From: Burkholderiaceae bacterium
GTDB taxonomy: Bacteria > Pseudomonadota > Gammaproteobacteria > Burkholderiales > Burkholderiaceae
Direction of reading: 5' to 3'
Assembly: GCA_947448415.1 (NCBI GenBank)
Contig: CANFMT010000011.1
Span: forward strand, 18,926-82,925
DNA length: 64,000 nt
A program made the position numbers and the translations under genes. Shown piece after piece: positions 53,374-64,000 of this stretch (the first letter of the stretch is position 1; each line of letters starts with the position of its first letter). The notes beneath the pieces were generated by a model. That model made no database searches and was not told where the DNA came from. It saw nothing but the letters and a program-made list of their open reading frames with translations.

Positions 53374-54132
53374 TTACTCTTTGAGCCATTCTTTAATGGC
53401 ATCAAGATCACGCTTAGTATCGCTACTACCGGCAGTATCGCTTGGCGTGTTGCTAAGTTTTGCTAGCGCTTTTTCTAATGCCGCAATTTTCGCTTCTTGT
53501 TCGATGGTTGCATCGATTAATCCCTTGAGCGCCATCGATACTGGATCATCTACATTGGGCGTGACACCATAAGCTTGAAAATATTCCTTCGCTTTAATGT
53601 CGGCGCCTTGGGGTAAGTCAGGATGAAGGATGCGTGCAGGTATACCTACTGCAGTTGCGCCAGCAGGAATTTCTTTTAAAACTACTGCATTAGAGCCAAC
53701 GCGAGCACCATCACCAACAGTGAAGCCGCCTAATACCTTTGCGCCAGCACTAACCACCACACCTTTGCCCAGCGTAGGGTGGCGCTTAACGCCTTTGTAA
53801 AGCGAAGTGCCGCCAAGGGTGACGCCCTGATAGATTGTGCAGTCATCACCAATCTCAGTAGTCTCGCCAATCACAATGCCAAGACCATGATCTAAAAAAA
53901 CACGACGACCAATTTTTGCGCCCGGATGAATTTCAATGCCTGTGATGAAGCGAGAGAACATGGAGAGCAAACGCGCAAACCACTTGAGACCAAGATTCCA
54001 TAAAAAATGAGAGATGCGATGCAGCCAAACGGCATGAAGACCTTGATAACACGTGATGACCTCTAGGCGATTTCTCGCAGCAGGATCTCTGGCAATAATG
54101 GAATCGACTTGATCGAATAATGGATTTGACAT
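53374..54132 (-). CDS. cysE: Serine O-acetyltransferase
   Basis: 252 residues. Left-handed beta-helix motifs IEIHPGAKIGRRVFLDHG, IVIGETTEIGDDCTIYQG and VGIPARIL are present, with the catalytic Asp and His in FLDHG. It makes O-acetylserine for cysteine synthesis. The C-terminal extension is a charged helix. It converges on slyD with only four bases between stops and no terminator. Confidence 0.93.
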   Translation of the reverse strand: MSNPLFDQVDSIIARDPAARNRLEVITCYQGLHAVWLHRISHFLWNLGLKWFARLLSMFSRFITGIEIHPGAKIGRRVFLDHGLGIVIGETTEIGDDCTIYQGVTLGGTSLYKGVKRHPTLGKGVVVSAGAKVLGGFTVGDGARVGSNAVVLKEIPAGATAVGIPARILHPDLPQGADIKAKEYFQAYGVTPNVDDPVSMALKGLIDATIEQEAKIAALEKALAKLSNTPSDTAGSSDTKRDLDAIKEWLKE

Positions 54133-54155
54133 GTTTAGATTTTAACGGGCTGAGC

Positions 54156-54926
54156 TTATTTTTTCTGAAGCATCTGTTTTGCTATCCCGCGCAAGAGGTC
54201 AATCTCTTCTTTGTGAAGGCGGCTACGGGCAAATAAAGCCTGTAAACGTGGCATTAACTTCTTGGGGTTTACAGGATCCAGGTAGCCAATAGCCTCAAGC
54301 CCTTGGCGCCAATGCTCAAGCATCGCAGCAATAGCGCTTGGATCAGCAAAATCTGCCATTTCCTCTCTGTTGGCCAGCAAACTGGGATGAACTCCCTCCA
54401 AGCCGTGCGATAGGGCCTCTCTGAGGGTATAAGCACACACCATGAGGGCTTGAGCGAGGTTAAGTGAAGGGTAGGCTGGGTTGGCATCTAACCAAACTCG
54501 ATGGGTGCATAGCGCTAAATGGTCATTATCTAAACCGGTCCTCTCCGGGCCAAAGAGGATAGCAACCTGATGATTACTTGCTAGAGCTGCCTTGACGAGA
54601 GTGCGTGCCAAAACCCAGTCCATAGCTGGAGGACCAAACTCTCGATCTCGACTCGTAAGCCCAAGAACCACTGAGCACCCTTGGACAGCTAACTCAAGGG
54701 AATTGCTTTCTTGGGAGGCTTTCAGGATATCTACGGCACCACTAGCTAGGGCAATTGCCTCTGACTCTTGAGTAACCCCCTTAATCTTGGGATTAACAAG
54801 GCGTAAGTCGCTAAAACCCATTGTTTTCAGGGCTCTTGCTGCTGAGCCTACATTGCCTGGGTGGCTGGTTTCAACCAAGATCCAACGCAGCAAATGGGAT
54901 ATTTCTGGATTCATTAACTCATTCAT
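54156..54926 (-). CDS. trmJ: tRNA (cytidine/uridine-2'-O-)-methyltransferase TrmJ
   Basis: About 256 residues. SPOUT motifs are ILVETSHPGNVGSAARALKTMG, VAILFGPERTGLDN and YPSLNLAQALMVCAYTL, forming the knotted SAM site. The C-terminus is the helical extension of TrmJ. It methylates position 32 of certain tRNAs. The ATG at 54926 is chosen; a TTG four codons upstream and an ATG four codons downstream are alternatives. Confidence 0.9.
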   Translation of the reverse strand: MNELMNPEISHLLRWILVETSHPGNVGSAARALKTMGFSDLRLVNPKIKGVTQESEAIALASGAVDILKASQESNSLELAVQGCSVVLGLTSRDREFGPPAMDWVLARTLVKAALASNHQVAILFGPERTGLDNDHLALCTHRVWLDANPAYPSLNLAQALMVCAYTLREALSHGLEGVHPSLLANREEMADFADPSAIAAMLEHWRQGLEAIGYLDPVNPKKLMPRLQALFARSRLHKEEIDLLRGIAKQMLQKK

Positions 54927-55046
54927 ATAGGGTGGCAATAGGCTAATCGTTTAGAATCAACCTGTTAGCTTCATATTGTCATGCAGTTTGCAGTAATGCT
55001 TGGCAATATTACAGGCTTGTTCTTATTTAATTTGTCCATCAAAACT

Positions 55047-55838
55047 ATGCATCCCATGTTAAATGTGGCCGTCAAGGCCGCCCGTCGTGCTGGAACCGTG
55101 ATTAATCGCGCTTCTCTTAATTTAGAGCGCTTGCAGGTTGATCGCAAGCAACACAATGATTTTGTAACCGAGGTGGACAAAGCCGCAGAAGCGGCAATCA
55201 TTGAGACTCTCAGCGAGGCCTATCCAACTCATGGATTCTTGGCAGAAGAAACTGGCGAGCACAATGTTGATGCAGAAAATGTTTGGATTATTGATCCCCT
55301 AGATGGCACAACGAACTTTATTCATGGCTTTCCACAGTACGCAGTTTCGATTGCACTGGCGGTTAATGGTGTCACGCAGCAAGCGGTAGTTTATGACCCA
55401 ACTCGCGATGAGTTGTTTACGGCAACTCGTGGCTCGGGCGCGTATTTAGATCGCCGTCGTTTACGCGTTGCTACGCAAGACCGCTTAGCCAATGCCTTAA
55501 TTGGAACTGGTTTTCCATACCGTGAAGATCAAGATCTTGAAAAATATCTAAAGATTTTTGCAGAGATGTCACGTCAGTGTGCTGGCTTACGTCGTCCAGG
55601 TGCAGCGTCATTAGACTTGGCATATGTAGCTGCTGGTCGCTACGATGGATTCTTTGAAAGTGATTTAAAGCCATGGGATATGGCTGCTGGTGCTTTGTTA
55701 ATTACCGAAGCCGGCGGTTTGATTGGCAATTATCGCGGCGAAGAGGGCTTCTTAAAGAGCGGTGAAGTGATGGCAGGAAATCCGCGTATTTATGCGCAGA
55801 TGGTGCAATGCCTTTCTAAATACTCCAACGCCAAGTGA
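55047..55838 (+). CDS. suhB: Inositol monophosphatase family protein SuhB
   Basis: 263 residues from ATG 55047, where the family start [15 protein letters not shown] begins; the open frame continues upstream without similarity. Metal sites are [25 protein letters not shown] and [17 protein letters not shown]. It dephosphorylates inositol monophosphate and in E. coli also assists rRNA antitermination complexes. It diverges from trmJ. Confidence 0.93.
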   Translation: MHPMLNVAVKAARRAGTVINRASLNLERLQVDRKQHNDFVTEVDKAAEAAIIETLSEAYPTHGFLAEETGEHNVDAENVWIIDPLDGTTNFIHGFPQYAVSIALAVNGVTQQAVVYDPTRDELFTATRGSGAYLDRRRLRVATQDRLANALIGTGFPYREDQDLEKYLKIFAEMSRQCAGLRRPGAASLDLAYVAAGRYDGFFESDLKPWDMAAGALLITEAGGLIGNYRGEEGFLKSGEVMAGNPRIYAQMVQCLSKYSNAK

Positions 55839-55859
55839 TCAGGGTTAATTAAAGTCTTT

Positions 55860-56642
55860 TCAGGCTTTAATTAAATCCAGATAACGCACGCCATGCTGGT
55901 CAATACAAAGTGCGCTTGCTTTGGGTAGCAAAGCCTCGGGATGATCTAAGTCCCAATCTGAGAGTACCCAGCGTTGCCATTTTTGATTCTTAAAGTTCTC
56001 ATGATGGTAAGCTGGTAGATGAGTATGACCATGTATTAAATGCTCGCCGGAGTGACCTCTCAGGGTTGCTGCACAGGCTTCCAAAGTCACATTCGATTTA
56101 ATTTGTGCTGCGGGAGTTCTCACGATGCTTTGGTATTGAGGATGGCTATTGCTACGAAGACGTTGTGCAACTGAACGACGCCAAGATAAGGGTAATTTCA
56201 AAAATAATTTCTGAATCCATGGTTTGCGCACCCAAGCGCGAAAGATCTGGTATCCAATATCTGCAGAGCACATTGAATCCCCATGACTTAGCACATATTT
56301 TTTGCCAGCAATCTCAACAACTGATGGGTCGACCAATAAAGTCATGCCAGTTTTTTTTAAGAAATCAGGGCCAATTAAAAAGTCACGATTGCCGTGCATG
56401 TAATAGGTCTTAGTCTTAGTAGATAGTTGTGCAATTGCCCGTCTCACTTCTTGCTGGAAAGGTGACTGCAATGAGGTATCGTCACCAACCCAATATTCAA
56501 ATAAATCACCTAGGATAAAAACGGATTCTGCATGAGGAGCTTCTTTTTCGCAGAAGTCAAAAAAACGTTGCGCCGTCAAGGGCATTGACGGCGTGAGATG
56601 AATATCGGAGATGAGCAGGGCGCTCGCGTGCTGCGGAATCAT
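55860..56642 (-). CDS. lpxH: UDP-2,3-diacylglucosamine diphosphatase
   Basis: 260 residues. Metallophosphatase motifs are [47 protein letters not shown] and [12 protein letters not shown], which hold the two manganese ions. It releases lipid X from UDP-diacylglucosamine in lipid A synthesis at the inner membrane face. It overlaps ppiB by four bases. Confidence 0.93.
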   Translation of the reverse strand: MIPQHASALLISDIHLTPSMPLTAQRFFDFCEKEAPHAESVFILGDLFEYWVGDDTSLQSPFQQEVRRAIAQLSTKTKTYYMHGNRDFLIGPDFLKKTGMTLLVDPSVVEIAGKKYVLSHGDSMCSADIGYQIFRAWVRKPWIQKLFLKLPLSWRRSVAQRLRSNSHPQYQSIVRTPAAQIKSNVTLEACAATLRGHSGEHLIHGHTHLPAYHHENFKNQKWQRWVLSDWDLDHPEALLPKASALCIDQHGVRYLDLIKA

Positions 56643-57142
56643 TCCTCGAGAACGCTTGCCTTTTCAATGACTACATCTTCTGCTGGTACATCTTGATGAA
56701 ATCCAGAGCTACTAGTTTTGACTTTGCGAATAGCATCGACAACATCCATGCCATCCGTTACCTTGCCAAATACTGCATATCCCCAACCCTGTGCATTGGG
56801 CGCAGTGTGATTTAAAAAATCATTGTCACTTACGTTGATAAAAAACTGCGCTGTAGCTGAATGGGGATCGCTAGTGCGAGCCATGGCCACTGTGTAGCGA
56901 TCGTTTTTTAAACCATTGTTCGCTTCATTTTCAATCTGCTCGCCTGTCGGTTTTTGCTTCATGCCTGCTGTCATACCGCCACCTTGGATCATGAAGTTAT
57001 TGATCACGCGATGAAAAATCGTGCCATCGTAGTGGCCGCTTTTCACATACTGCAAAAAGTTAGCAACGCTTTTAGGTGCCTTTGCAGCATCAAGCGATAA
57101 TGTGATGTCGCCATGATTTGTTTTAAGGAGTACTTTAGCCAT
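56639..57142 (-). CDS. ppiB: Cytoplasmic peptidyl-prolyl isomerase B (cyclophilin)
   Basis: 167 residues. Cyclophilin core [18 protein letters not shown] with the catalytic Arg, then [14 protein letters not shown] and [16 protein letters not shown]. No signal peptide, so it is the cytoplasmic form. It lies between the TPR lipoprotein gene and lpxH in a tightly packed three-gene operon. Confidence 0.94.
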   Translation of the reverse strand: MAKVLLKTNHGDITLSLDAAKAPKSVANFLQYVKSGHYDGTIFHRVINNFMIQGGGMTAGMKQKPTGEQIENEANNGLKNDRYTVAMARTSDPHSATAQFFINVSDNDFLNHTAPNAQGWGYAVFGKVTDGMDVVDAIRKVKTSSSGFHQDVPAEDVVIEKASVLEE

Positions 57143-57981
57143 TATTTGGATCTACTTTCTGGAAGGTTGGTGGATGGGTTACTTACTGGGGCACCTCTAG
57201 GAGGCGTCTTCAAAAGGTCTAGCAAAGCCTTTGCTTTATTGGCGTATTGGCGTTGGTTCAATTGAGTCGATTTTGCTGCGTCATCATAGGCTTGCGCCCC
57301 GAGACGAACATAGACTTCGCCTAAATTGGCTGAGGCAACTGAATAACTTGGCCGCAACTTTAATGCTAGCTCTAAATAGTCTCGCGCCTCAATCCATTTG
57401 TTTTCATTTGCGGCAATCGCAGCAAGATTATTGTAAGGCTCTGGCAATTCTGGAAATTGCTGGGTGATGGTGATCAAAGTTTTTTTGGCTTGATCATATT
57501 CCTTCATCTCAATTTGCAAGCGAGCTTTTAAGAAGCGCAACTGGACATTTTGCGGCGTCTTTTTAAGTCGACTATTAATGAGGTCGATAGCCTCTGGAAA
57601 TTGACGTGCTTTGACGAGCTTTTCCACATCAGAAGGAATGGCATTCTTAGTGACTGGTTCTGGCTCAATAATTAAAAAAGATAAAAAGGGTAATGCCACC
57701 GTCTCAGAAATTTGAGGATTAGTGGGGTCGTAAGTAATGTCAGTTGTTAATTTGGGAGGATCACCAGCATTGCTGGCCCCTAAATAGGGAGAATTGGGGC
57801 CGCATTTAAGTTCTTGGCTATTGACGGCCTTGATTTCTGCATCTGCCAGCTGTTGTCCTGGGGTACTGCAACCCGCCAAAAGCGCAATGATGGTGGTAGC
57901 TAGCAAAAGCTTTAGGGTGGCAGGGCTAAATGGGGCTGGGATAGTGGCAGACATAGGGGAAGGGGTATAAAACTGGCTCAT
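57142..57981 (-). CDS. TPR-repeat lipoprotein
   Basis: 279 residues. The lipobox LLAGC gives a lipidated cysteine at residue 38, or 29 if the second ATG is used. The middle third holds two to three tetratricopeptide repeats ([61 protein letters not shown]). It is probably a periplasmic scaffold for envelope proteins. It shares one base with ppiB. Its 5' region converges on nothing and diverges from cysS. Confidence 0.8.
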   Translation of the reverse strand: MSQFYTPSPMSATIPAPFSPATLKLLLATTIIALLAGCSTPGQQLADAEIKAVNSQELKCGPNSPYLGASNAGDPPKLTTDITYDPTNPQISETVALPFLSFLIIEPEPVTKNAIPSDVEKLVKARQFPEAIDLINSRLKKTPQNVQLRFLKARLQIEMKEYDQAKKTLITITQQFPELPEPYNNLAAIAANENKWIEARDYLELALKLRPSYSVASANLGEVYVRLGAQAYDDAAKSTQLNQRQYANKAKALLDLLKTPPRGAPVSNPSTNLPESRSK

Positions 57982-58041
57982 TCGATATACTCAGCGCTCA
58001 GTCTAACAAATTGGCGCTACTTGCCCCACCTTTATAGCCCT

Positions 58042-59463
58042 ATGCTGCAAATCTATAACACCCTTAGCCGTTCAAAGCAGGTTTTTAAGCCCATCGTACC
58101 GGGCAAGGTAAAGATGTATGTATGCGGTATGACGGTTTATGACTTCTGTCACATCGGGCATGCCAGGGTCATGATTGTCTTTGATATGGTTGTGCGCTGG
58201 TTGCGTGCCAGTGGTTATGAAGTCTTATATGTTCGCAACATTACCGATATCGATGACAAGATCATTAATCGTGCCATTGAAAATGGCGAGCCTATATCTG
58301 CTTTAACAAACCGCTTTATTGATGCTATGCATGACGACTCCAATGAACTGGGTCTAATGCATCCAGATCAGGAGCCACGCGCGACAGATTTCATCAAGCA
58401 GATGCAGGGCATGATTGGCAAGCTCATTGAAAATGAATTGGCCTATCAAGCAGATGATGGTGATGTGAACTTTGCAGTTCGCTTGCTGCCTGGATACGGG
58501 CAGCTCTCCGGCAAGAGTTTGGATGAGCTTAATGCAGGTGAGCGGGTAGCAGTTGGCGGCGGCAAGCGTGATCCCTTGGATTTTGTTTTGTGGAAGAGCG
58601 CCAAACCAGAAGAGCCAGCCGATACGCGTTGGAGCTCACCTTGGGGTGAGGGTAGACCGGGCTGGCATATTGAATGCTCTGCTATGTCATGTGACTTGCT
58701 AGGCGAACACTTTGATATTCATGGTGGTGGCGCTGATTTGCAGTTCCCTCATCATGAGAATGAGATAGCGCAAAGTGAAGGCGCTTTGTATGGGAAAAAT
58801 CGCAAAGACGATGATGCTCCGTTTGTAAACTACTGGATGCACAATGGACACATTCGCGTGAAAGAGGAGAAGATGTCTAAGTCTCTTGGCAACTTCTTTT
58901 TAATTCGTGATGTACTGAAAAGTTTTGATCCAGAAGTTATCCGCTTCTTCATGCTCAAGGCGCATTACCGTAGTCCCATTAATTACGGCGACGCCCAGTT
59001 AGAAGAGGCTCGCTCAGGCCTAGCTAGAATCTATACTGCCCTCGCTCATGTGCCAAACATGCAGGCTAGTAATTTAGATCCTCATAATCCATGGGCTAAG
59101 CGCTTTGCCGAGGCAATGAATGATGATTTCAATACACCTGAAGCGATTGCAGTCCTATTTGACTTAGCAAGCGAAGTGAATCGCGCACAAGGCGAAGAGA
59201 GGCAGGCGTTAGCTAGCATACTGAAGTCTCTTGGATCATCGCTTCATTTTTTGCAAAGAGATCCAACTGAATTTTTGCAGGCAGGATCTAAAGATCAGGA
59301 TGGCTTAACTCCTGCACAAATCGAAGAGCAGATTGCAGCACGTGTTGCTGCTAAACAGGCAAAAGATTTTGCTAAAGCTGACAACATTCGAAAAACACTT
59401 TTAGATCAAGGTATAGTGTTGGAAGATAAACCTGGCGGCATAACAGAATGGCGTAGGGCTTAA
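58042..59463 (+). CDS. cysS: Cysteinyl-tRNA synthetase
   Basis: 473 residues from ATG 58042, matching the family start [17 protein letters not shown]; a TTG at 58021 adds seven residues. Signatures are [18 protein letters not shown], with the zinc cysteine and HIGH-like site, [15 protein letters not shown] with another zinc ligand, [15 protein letters not shown] and KMSKSLGN. It charges tRNA-Cys. The stop overlaps the next ATG. Confidence 0.96.
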   Translation: MLQIYNTLSRSKQVFKPIVPGKVKMYVCGMTVYDFCHIGHARVMIVFDMVVRWLRASGYEVLYVRNITDIDDKIINRAIENGEPISALTNRFIDAMHDDSNELGLMHPDQEPRATDFIKQMQGMIGKLIENELAYQADDGDVNFAVRLLPGYGQLSGKSLDELNAGERVAVGGGKRDPLDFVLWKSAKPEEPADTRWSSPWGEGRPGWHIECSAMSCDLLGEHFDIHGGGADLQFPHHENEIAQSEGALYGKNRKDDDAPFVNYWMHNGHIRVKEEKMSKSLGNFFLIRDVLKSFDPEVIRFFMLKAHYRSPINYGDAQLEEARSGLARIYTALAHVPNMQASNLDPHNPWAKRFAEAMNDDFNTPEAIAVLFDLASEVNRAQGEERQALASILKSLGSSLHFLQRDPTEFLQAGSKDQDGLTPAQIEEQIAARVAAKQAKDFAKADNIRKTLLDQGIVLEDKPGGITEWRRA

Positions 59464-60140
59464 TGACTGCAGTAAAAGAAACAAAAGCTGAGAAAGCTTC
59501 AGAAAGTATCTTGCAAGAAATTGCCCCGGATTATTGGGAGCAGGCTTGTAAAGAATTAATGAAACAAGACCGCATTCTGAAGAAACTGATCCCTAAATAT
59601 GGATCTGGATTTTTAGTGACGCGTGGCGATCCCTTTAATACTTTGGCCAGAGCAATTGTTGGGCAGCAAATTTCTGTTGCTGCCGCACAATCAGTATGGA
59701 ATAGGGTGGTAACTACCAGCAAAAAGAAGGTCACGCCTAAAAATATCCTTGCCCTTACGGTAGAGGAGTTGCGAGCTGCGGGTTTGTCGGGTCGTAAGGT
59801 GGAGTACATCCGCGATCTAGCCGATCATTTTGATTCTGGCCGCTTACATGCCAATCAGTGGAAAGATATGGACGATGAGAGCGTTATTAAGGAATTGAGC
59901 TCAATTCGGGGTATTGGTCGCTGGACTGCTGAAATGTTCCTCATTTTTAATATGATTCGCCCGAATATCCTGCCTTTGGATGACGTGGGTCTAATTAAAG
60001 CCATTTCCCTCAATTACTTCAGTGGAGAGCCTGTGAGCCGCCATGAGGCGCGTGAGGTGGCTGCGAATTGGGCTCCTTGGCGCACGGTTGCCACTTGGTA
60101 TATGTGGAGAAGTATCGACCCAATGCCAGTTGAATATTAA
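59463..60140 (+). CDS. DNA-3-methyladenine glycosylase II, AlkA type
   Basis: 225 residues, shorter than E. coli AlkA (282) because the N-terminal domain is missing. The HhH-GPD motif LSSIRGIGRWTAEMFLIF and catalytic Asp in LPLDDVGLIKAI are intact, as is PFNTLARAIVGQQISVAAA. It removes alkylated bases. It overlaps the cysS stop by one base, so translation is coupled. Confidence 0.88.
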   Translation: MTAVKETKAEKASESILQEIAPDYWEQACKELMKQDRILKKLIPKYGSGFLVTRGDPFNTLARAIVGQQISVAAAQSVWNRVVTTSKKKVTPKNILALTVEELRAAGLSGRKVEYIRDLADHFDSGRLHANQWKDMDDESVIKELSSIRGIGRWTAEMFLIFNMIRPNILPLDDVGLIKAISLNYFSGEPVSRHEAREVAANWAPWRTVATWYMWRSIDPMPVEY

Positions 60141-60149
60141 AATCAGGCT

Positions 60150-61121
60150 ATGAAAACGACTTTCCTGGATTTTGAGCAGCAAATCGCCGAATTAGAAACA
60201 AAGATTGAAGAGCTGCGTTTTGTTCAAGACGAGTCATCGGTAGATATTTCCGATGAGCTAAAGACGCTTTCCGAAAAGAGTCTACAGCTCACTAAGGATG
60301 TATACGCCAACTTAACACCTTGGCAGGTGTCACAGGTTGCCCGTCATCCACAAAGACCGTACACCTTAGATTATGTTTCAGCATTGTTCACAGACTTTCA
60401 CGAGCTACATGGCGATCGCACATTTGCAGACGACCAATCGATCATTGGCGGCTTAGCCCGTTTTGATAATCAACCTTGCATGGTGATTGGCCATCAAAAG
60501 GGTCGCGATACCAAAGAGCGTGCTCTGCGTAACTTTGGTATGAGTCGTCCAGAAGGTTATCGCAAGGCGATGCGTTTAATGCGTCTTGCTGAAAAGTTTG
60601 CTATCCCAGTATTTACTTTTGTTGATACGCCAGGTGCGTTCCCAGGTATTGATGCGGAGGAACGCAATCAATCTGAGGCCATTGGACGCAATCTTTATGT
60701 TCAAGCAGAGCTGGAGGTTCCGATCATTGCTACGATCATTGGCGAAGGTGGGTCTGGTGGCGCATTGGCGATTGCCATGGGTGATGTGGTGTTGATGTTG
60801 CAAAACTCTACCTATTCAGTCATCTCTCCTGAAGGGTGCGCATCCATCTTATGGAAGACGGCTGATAAAGCATCTGAAGCTGCAGAACAGTTGGGTTTAA
60901 CCGCGCAACGTCTCAAGGCCTTAGGCCTCATTGACAAGATTGTTGCTGAGCCAATTGGCGGTGCACATCGCGATTATGAAACCATGATGAGCAATATGCG
61001 CAAAGCACTTGCTGATTCCTTGAAAACCTTTGATGACATGAAAGTAGATGGTCTACTTGAGCGCCGTCATGAGCGTTTGATGAGTTATGGCAAGTTCAAG
61101 GAAATCACAGCAAAGTCTTAA
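60150..61121 (+). CDS. accA: Acetyl-CoA carboxylase carboxyltransferase subunit alpha
   Basis: 323 residues. Start [18 protein letters not shown], active-site segment [38 protein letters not shown] and [17 protein letters not shown]. With AccD it transfers carboxyl from biotin to acetyl-CoA for fatty acid synthesis. Its last 35 bases overlap tilS. Confidence 0.96.
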   Translation: MKTTFLDFEQQIAELETKIEELRFVQDESSVDISDELKTLSEKSLQLTKDVYANLTPWQVSQVARHPQRPYTLDYVSALFTDFHELHGDRTFADDQSIIGGLARFDNQPCMVIGHQKGRDTKERALRNFGMSRPEGYRKAMRLMRLAEKFAIPVFTFVDTPGAFPGIDAEERNQSEAIGRNLYVQAELEVPIIATIIGEGGSGGALAIAMGDVVLMLQNSTYSVISPEGCASILWKTADKASEAAEQLGLTAQRLKALGLIDKIVAEPIGGAHRDYETMMSNMRKALADSLKTFDDMKVDGLLERRHERLMSYGKFKEITAKS

Positions 61122-62397
61122 ATCGGCAAAACGAATTGCGGTCGCCTTAAGTGGCGGCCTTGATTCGGTTGTATTGCTCGATACTGTTTGCAAAGCGCAG
61201 GCAAAAAATAAAACAGAGATTTATGCTTTTCACATCCATCATGGATTGCAAAAGCAAGCCGATGAATGGTTGGTCTTTTGTGAGAAGCTTTGTAAAAAAT
61301 ATAAAACCCATTTTGATTTTCGACTTCTGCATTTAACTGATGCAAAACAGCAGGGCAATGTTGAGGCAAGAGCAAGAGCGGCGCGCTATGAGGCACTCAC
61401 TGATCTATGCCAAGAATATGGCATTGAAGACTTGTTATTAGCCCACCATCAAAACGATCAGGCTGAAACAGTTTTGCTGCAACTTCTACGCGGCTCTGGC
61501 GTTGCTGGCTTATCGGGTATGCCGCATCAGAGGGATATCCAGTTGAATAATCAATCAATCACTCTTTGGCGCCCCTTACTTGAGCAAAGCAGGGCTGAAC
61601 TTGAGGCTTATGCAAAAGAACATCGGCTTAAATGGATAGAAGACCCAAGCAATCAGAGTCAGCAATATCGTCGTAATGCAATTCGTAAACAAATTATTCC
61701 AAGGCTTGAAAAGATTCAGCCAGAAGCATTGGCTAACATGTCTAGAAGTGCATCGCTGTTAGGTGATGCGCAAACACTGCTTAATAGACTGGCAATGCAA
61801 GATGGCAAAGGTATCGTTAGCAAAGGTCGGCTAAAGGTTCTCGCTCTCTTGGCTTTAGCAAAAGATGATTTACCAGCTGCAAACAACCTCTTGCGTTATT
61901 GGCTGCAAACACATGGGTTGCTTATGCCGTCACAAGAACGCTTGCAGGCATGGTGGCGTGATCTTATTCAGGCCAAACCAGATGCTCAACTTGAATGGAT
62001 TCATGATGATCAAGCGATTCGCTTATGGCGTGGTTTTTTGCAGGCATCTAGCCTGAACAAGGAAAGCGCTGGTGAGTGGGTATTCAAGACCTTGCCAGTT
62101 TCGAGTAAAAAACCTGGATTACCGGCAAGCTGGGTAGAAGAGGCTCTAGCTGTTGGCAAAATTACGTCAAAAGCGAGGTCCGGCTCTGAAAAGATCCAAA
62201 TCAAACCTAATAGCCCTCGTAGAACCCTTAAAAACCTCTATCAGGAGGCAGATGTGCCTCCATGGCAGCGTCAAGCACCCTTGCTCTATATCGGCGAGGA
62301 TTTGATCGCTGTAGCTGGTATTGGTGTTAGTTATCCGCATCAAACCCTCTCGGGTAAGCGCTTAGTGCCGGAATGGCTACAAAACCCTGTAAAATAA
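61087..62397 (+). CDS. tilS: tRNA(Ile)-lysidine synthase
   Basis: 436 residues. The PP-loop [18 protein letters not shown] is near residues 18-35; [43 protein letters not shown] and [14 protein letters not shown] follow, then the C-terminal tRNA-binding domains. It makes lysidine at C34 of tRNA-Ile(CAU). The ATG lies 35 bases inside accA, and no later start is available before the PP-loop, so the overlap is real. Confidence 0.92.
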   Translation: MASSRKSQQSLKSAKRIAVALSGGLDSVVLLDTVCKAQAKNKTEIYAFHIHHGLQKQADEWLVFCEKLCKKYKTHFDFRLLHLTDAKQQGNVEARARAARYEALTDLCQEYGIEDLLLAHHQNDQAETVLLQLLRGSGVAGLSGMPHQRDIQLNNQSITLWRPLLEQSRAELEAYAKEHRLKWIEDPSNQSQQYRRNAIRKQIIPRLEKIQPEALANMSRSASLLGDAQTLLNRLAMQDGKGIVSKGRLKVLALLALAKDDLPAANNLLRYWLQTHGLLMPSQERLQAWWRDLIQAKPDAQLEWIHDDQAIRLWRGFLQASSLNKESAGEWVFKTLPVSSKKPGLPASWVEEALAVGKITSKARSGSEKIQIKPNSPRRTLKNLYQEADVPPWQRQAPLLYIGEDLIAVAGIGVSYPHQTLSGKRLVPEWLQNPVK

Positions 62398-62458
62398 GCC
62401 CTTTTTAGACACTCAGGGATTCTTTTCCCTGCTACAGATAGTTAAATAGACGGTTTTT

Positions 62459-63709
62459 ATGGCTCTTATCGTTCATAAATATGGCGGCACCTCGATGGGC
62501 TCGGTTGAGCGCATTGCCAATGTTGCTAAGCGGGTAGCAAAGTGGATGCGTGCTGGCCACCAGGTTGTAGTGGTTCCCTCAGCAATGTCTGGCGAAACAA
62601 ACCGCCTCCTTGGTTTAGCAAAAGAGATTAATCCTGAAGCTAAACCTCGTGAGCTTGATCAAATTGCCTCAACTGGAGAGCAGGTGAGCTCTGGATTATT
62701 GGCTTTAGCTTTGATGCGTGAAGGTATTGATGCGGTTAGTTATGCTGGTTGGCAGGTAACTGTACATACTGATTCCGCCTTTACTAAAGCCCGAATTAAG
62801 AGCATTGATGACAAAAAGATTTTGGCCGATCTCAATGCGGGTCGTGCTGTTGTGGTGACTGGATTTCAAGGCGTTGATCCAGATGGCAACATCACCACAT
62901 TAGGTCGTGGTGGTTCTGATACATCGGCTGTAGCGATGGCCGCTGCGCTCAAGGCTGATGAGTGCTTAATCTATACCGACGTTGATGGTGTGTACACAAC
63001 CGATCCGCGCGTCTGTGAAGATGCTCGTCGTCTAGATAAAATTACTTTTGAAGAAATGCTGGAAATGGCCAGCTTGGGTTCAAAAGTTTTGCAAATTCGT
63101 TCAGTAGAGTTTGCAGGTAAGTACAAAGTTAAAACACGGGTTTTGTCTTCATTGACAGACCCATTGATGCCACTTGCTGATGAGATGAGCTCGGGCACCT
63201 TGATTACATTTGAAGAGGACAGCACTATGGAAGCCGCAGTTATTTCCGGCATCGCCTTTGCGCGTGATGAAGCTAAGATTACCGTTCTTGGAGTTCCTGA
63301 TCGTCCAGGTATTGCGTATCAAATTCTGGGACCAATCGCAGATGCCAATATTGATGTGGACATCATTATTCAGAATCAATCTGTTGAAGGCATTACAGAT
63401 TTTACCTTCACTGTGCCACGAGCTGATTATCAAAAGGCCTTGGATATTCTGAAAAGTACTGTTCAGGCTCATATTGAAGCAAAAGAAATTTCTGGTGACC
63501 CAAAGGTTTCTAAGGTTTCAGTAGTAGGTGTGGGTATGCGCTCTCATGTTGGTATTGCCAGCAAAATGTTCCGTACCCTGTCAGAAGAGGGAATTAATAT
63601 CTTGATGATTTCCACCAGCGAAATCAAGATTTCAGTTGTAATTGATGAGAAATACATGGAGCTAGCAGTACGCGCCTTGCATAAGGCATTTGAGCTAGAC
63701 CAGAAGTAA
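62459..63709 (+). CDS. lysC: Aspartokinase
   Basis: 416 residues. Kinase domain: VHKYGGTSMGSVERI, VVVPSAMSGETNRLL, STGEQVSSGLLALALM and TTLGRGGSDTSAVAMAA. Two C-terminal ACT domains (about 265-330 and 345-410) bind lysine and threonine as feedback inhibitors. It makes aspartyl phosphate for lysine, threonine and methionine, complementing DapA in this window. No ribosome site is evident before the ATG. Confidence 0.95.
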   Translation: MALIVHKYGGTSMGSVERIANVAKRVAKWMRAGHQVVVVPSAMSGETNRLLGLAKEINPEAKPRELDQIASTGEQVSSGLLALALMREGIDAVSYAGWQVTVHTDSAFTKARIKSIDDKKILADLNAGRAVVVTGFQGVDPDGNITTLGRGGSDTSAVAMAAALKADECLIYTDVDGVYTTDPRVCEDARRLDKITFEEMLEMASLGSKVLQIRSVEFAGKYKVKTRVLSSLTDPLMPLADEMSSGTLITFEEDSTMEAAVISGIAFARDEAKITVLGVPDRPGIAYQILGPIADANIDVDIIIQNQSVEGITDFTFTVPRADYQKALDILKSTVQAHIEAKEISGDPKVSKVSVVGVGMRSHVGIASKMFRTLSEEGINILMISTSEIKISVVIDEKYMELAVRALHKAFELDQK

Positions 63710-63770
63710 AAGAGCAATAAACCCCTCAGAAGCGGTTATCCGTTAAACTGTGGGGCGTTGTAAGAAGTAA

Positions 63771-63865
63771 GGAGACGTGGCCGAGCTGGTCGAAGGCACT
63801 CCCCTGCTAAGGGAGCATCGGGGCTAAAACTCTGATCGGAGGTTCGAATCCTCTCGTCTCCGCCA
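63771..63865 (+). tRNA. tRNA-Ser (GCT)
   Basis: 95 bases with encoded CCA and a long variable arm, as for tRNA-Ser. The acceptor stem GGAGACG pairs with CGTCTCC; the anticodon loop CTGCTAA on CTCCC/GGGAG gives GCT; the T-arm is GGAGGTTCGAATCCTC. Confidence 0.95.
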
Positions 63866-63926
63866 AGTCAATAGGCGAGACAATGGTTTGTAGAGATACA
63901 AAACCCTTGTTACCAAAAGCGTTACT

Positions 63927-63956
63927 AAAGCCATCCTCCGGGATGGCTTTTTATTT
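63927..63956 (+). terminator. Rho-independent terminator after tRNA-Ser
   Basis: AAAGCCATCC (63927-63936) pairs perfectly with GGATGGCTTT (63941-63950) around TCCG, followed by T residues. The rest of the sequence to the window end shows no gene I can support. Confidence 0.9.
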
Positions 63957-64000
63957 CAGATTTTGTGGATAAAAATGGGCTAATTGCCTAAGATGAATAC

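Noticed and set aside
61087..61121. Frameshift at the accA/tilS junction
   Set aside because: Both proteins have complete family ends; a 35-base overlap is enough to explain it and no later start fits tilS.
62414..62431. Hairpin CAGGGA-N6-TCCCTG upstream of lysC as a lysine riboswitch or attenuator
   Set aside because: The leader is only 61 bases, too short for a lysine riboswitch, and no T-tract or leader peptide follows.

Overview
The window reads as chromosomal DNA of a low-GC betaproteobacterium of the family Burkholderiaceae, most probably a freshwater Polynucleobacter or a close relative. This is an inference from gene order and protein character, not a database result. Supporting signs are the order thrS-infC-rpmI-rplT-pheS-pheT-ihfA-merR-tRNA-Pro, sucA-sucB-lpd-zapE, and dapA-bamC, several orphan TctC (Bug-family) periplasmic binding proteins, and compact spacing with many ATGA overlaps. 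I see no phage, insertion sequence, CRISPR array or rRNA.

Layout. 1-1273: the end of a Pif1-like helicase and a MazEF-type toxin-antitoxin pair whose promoter carries a perfect palindrome. 1278-8332: a catabolic/transport block with gamma-glutamyltransferase, two TctC proteins, a class III aminotransferase, a PEP-mutase/isocitrate-lyase family lyase and an LrgAB pair. 8413-13266: a probable six-gene operon joining a two-subunit molybdenum hydroxylase (isoquinoline 1-oxidoreductase type, Tat-exported) to SoxX, SoxY, SoxZ and SoxA, with no SoxB or SoxCD in the window and an atypical SoxY C-terminus. This is the most unusual locus here. 13245-18384: DUF1289, FemAB-like and glyoxalase genes, ETF-ubiquinone oxidoreductase, and succinyl-CoA:3-oxoacid CoA-transferase. 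18421-22326: a one-piece fusion of a CDF metal transporter and an alpha/beta hydrolase, then RelA. 22345-30119: tRNA-Val and the translation cluster thrS to tRNA-Pro; infC appears to start at a rare ATC codon.

30198-38169 is an accessory block: a GC-richer MmgE/PrpD-TctC pair beside tRNA-Pro, an SGNH hydrolase, a GntR regulator, another TctC, a family III CoA-transferase, a BadI/MenB-like crotonase and a hotdog thioesterase. The last five look like one uptake and CoA-dependent catabolic unit. 38356-39412: an H-NS family protein and a regulator joining an excisionase-type HTH to a degenerate receiver domain. 39713-52706: 2-oxoglutarate dehydrogenase, ZapE, RNase AM, TrpS, a methyltransferase, DapA, BamC, a 58-residue lipoprotein and a RoxA-type ribosomal oxygenase. 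52761-63865: housekeeping genes SlyD, CysE, TrmJ, SuhB, LpxH, PpiB, a TPR lipoprotein, CysS, an AlkA-type glycosylase, AccA, TilS, LysC, and tRNA-Ser.

How they fit together: aminotransferase, lyase, CoA-transferases and ETF-QO point to scavenging of small organic acids and amines feeding the TCA cycle, whose 2-oxoglutarate dehydrogenase is encoded here. The four TctC proteins lie beside different degradative genes and probably present different carboxylates to transporters encoded elsewhere.
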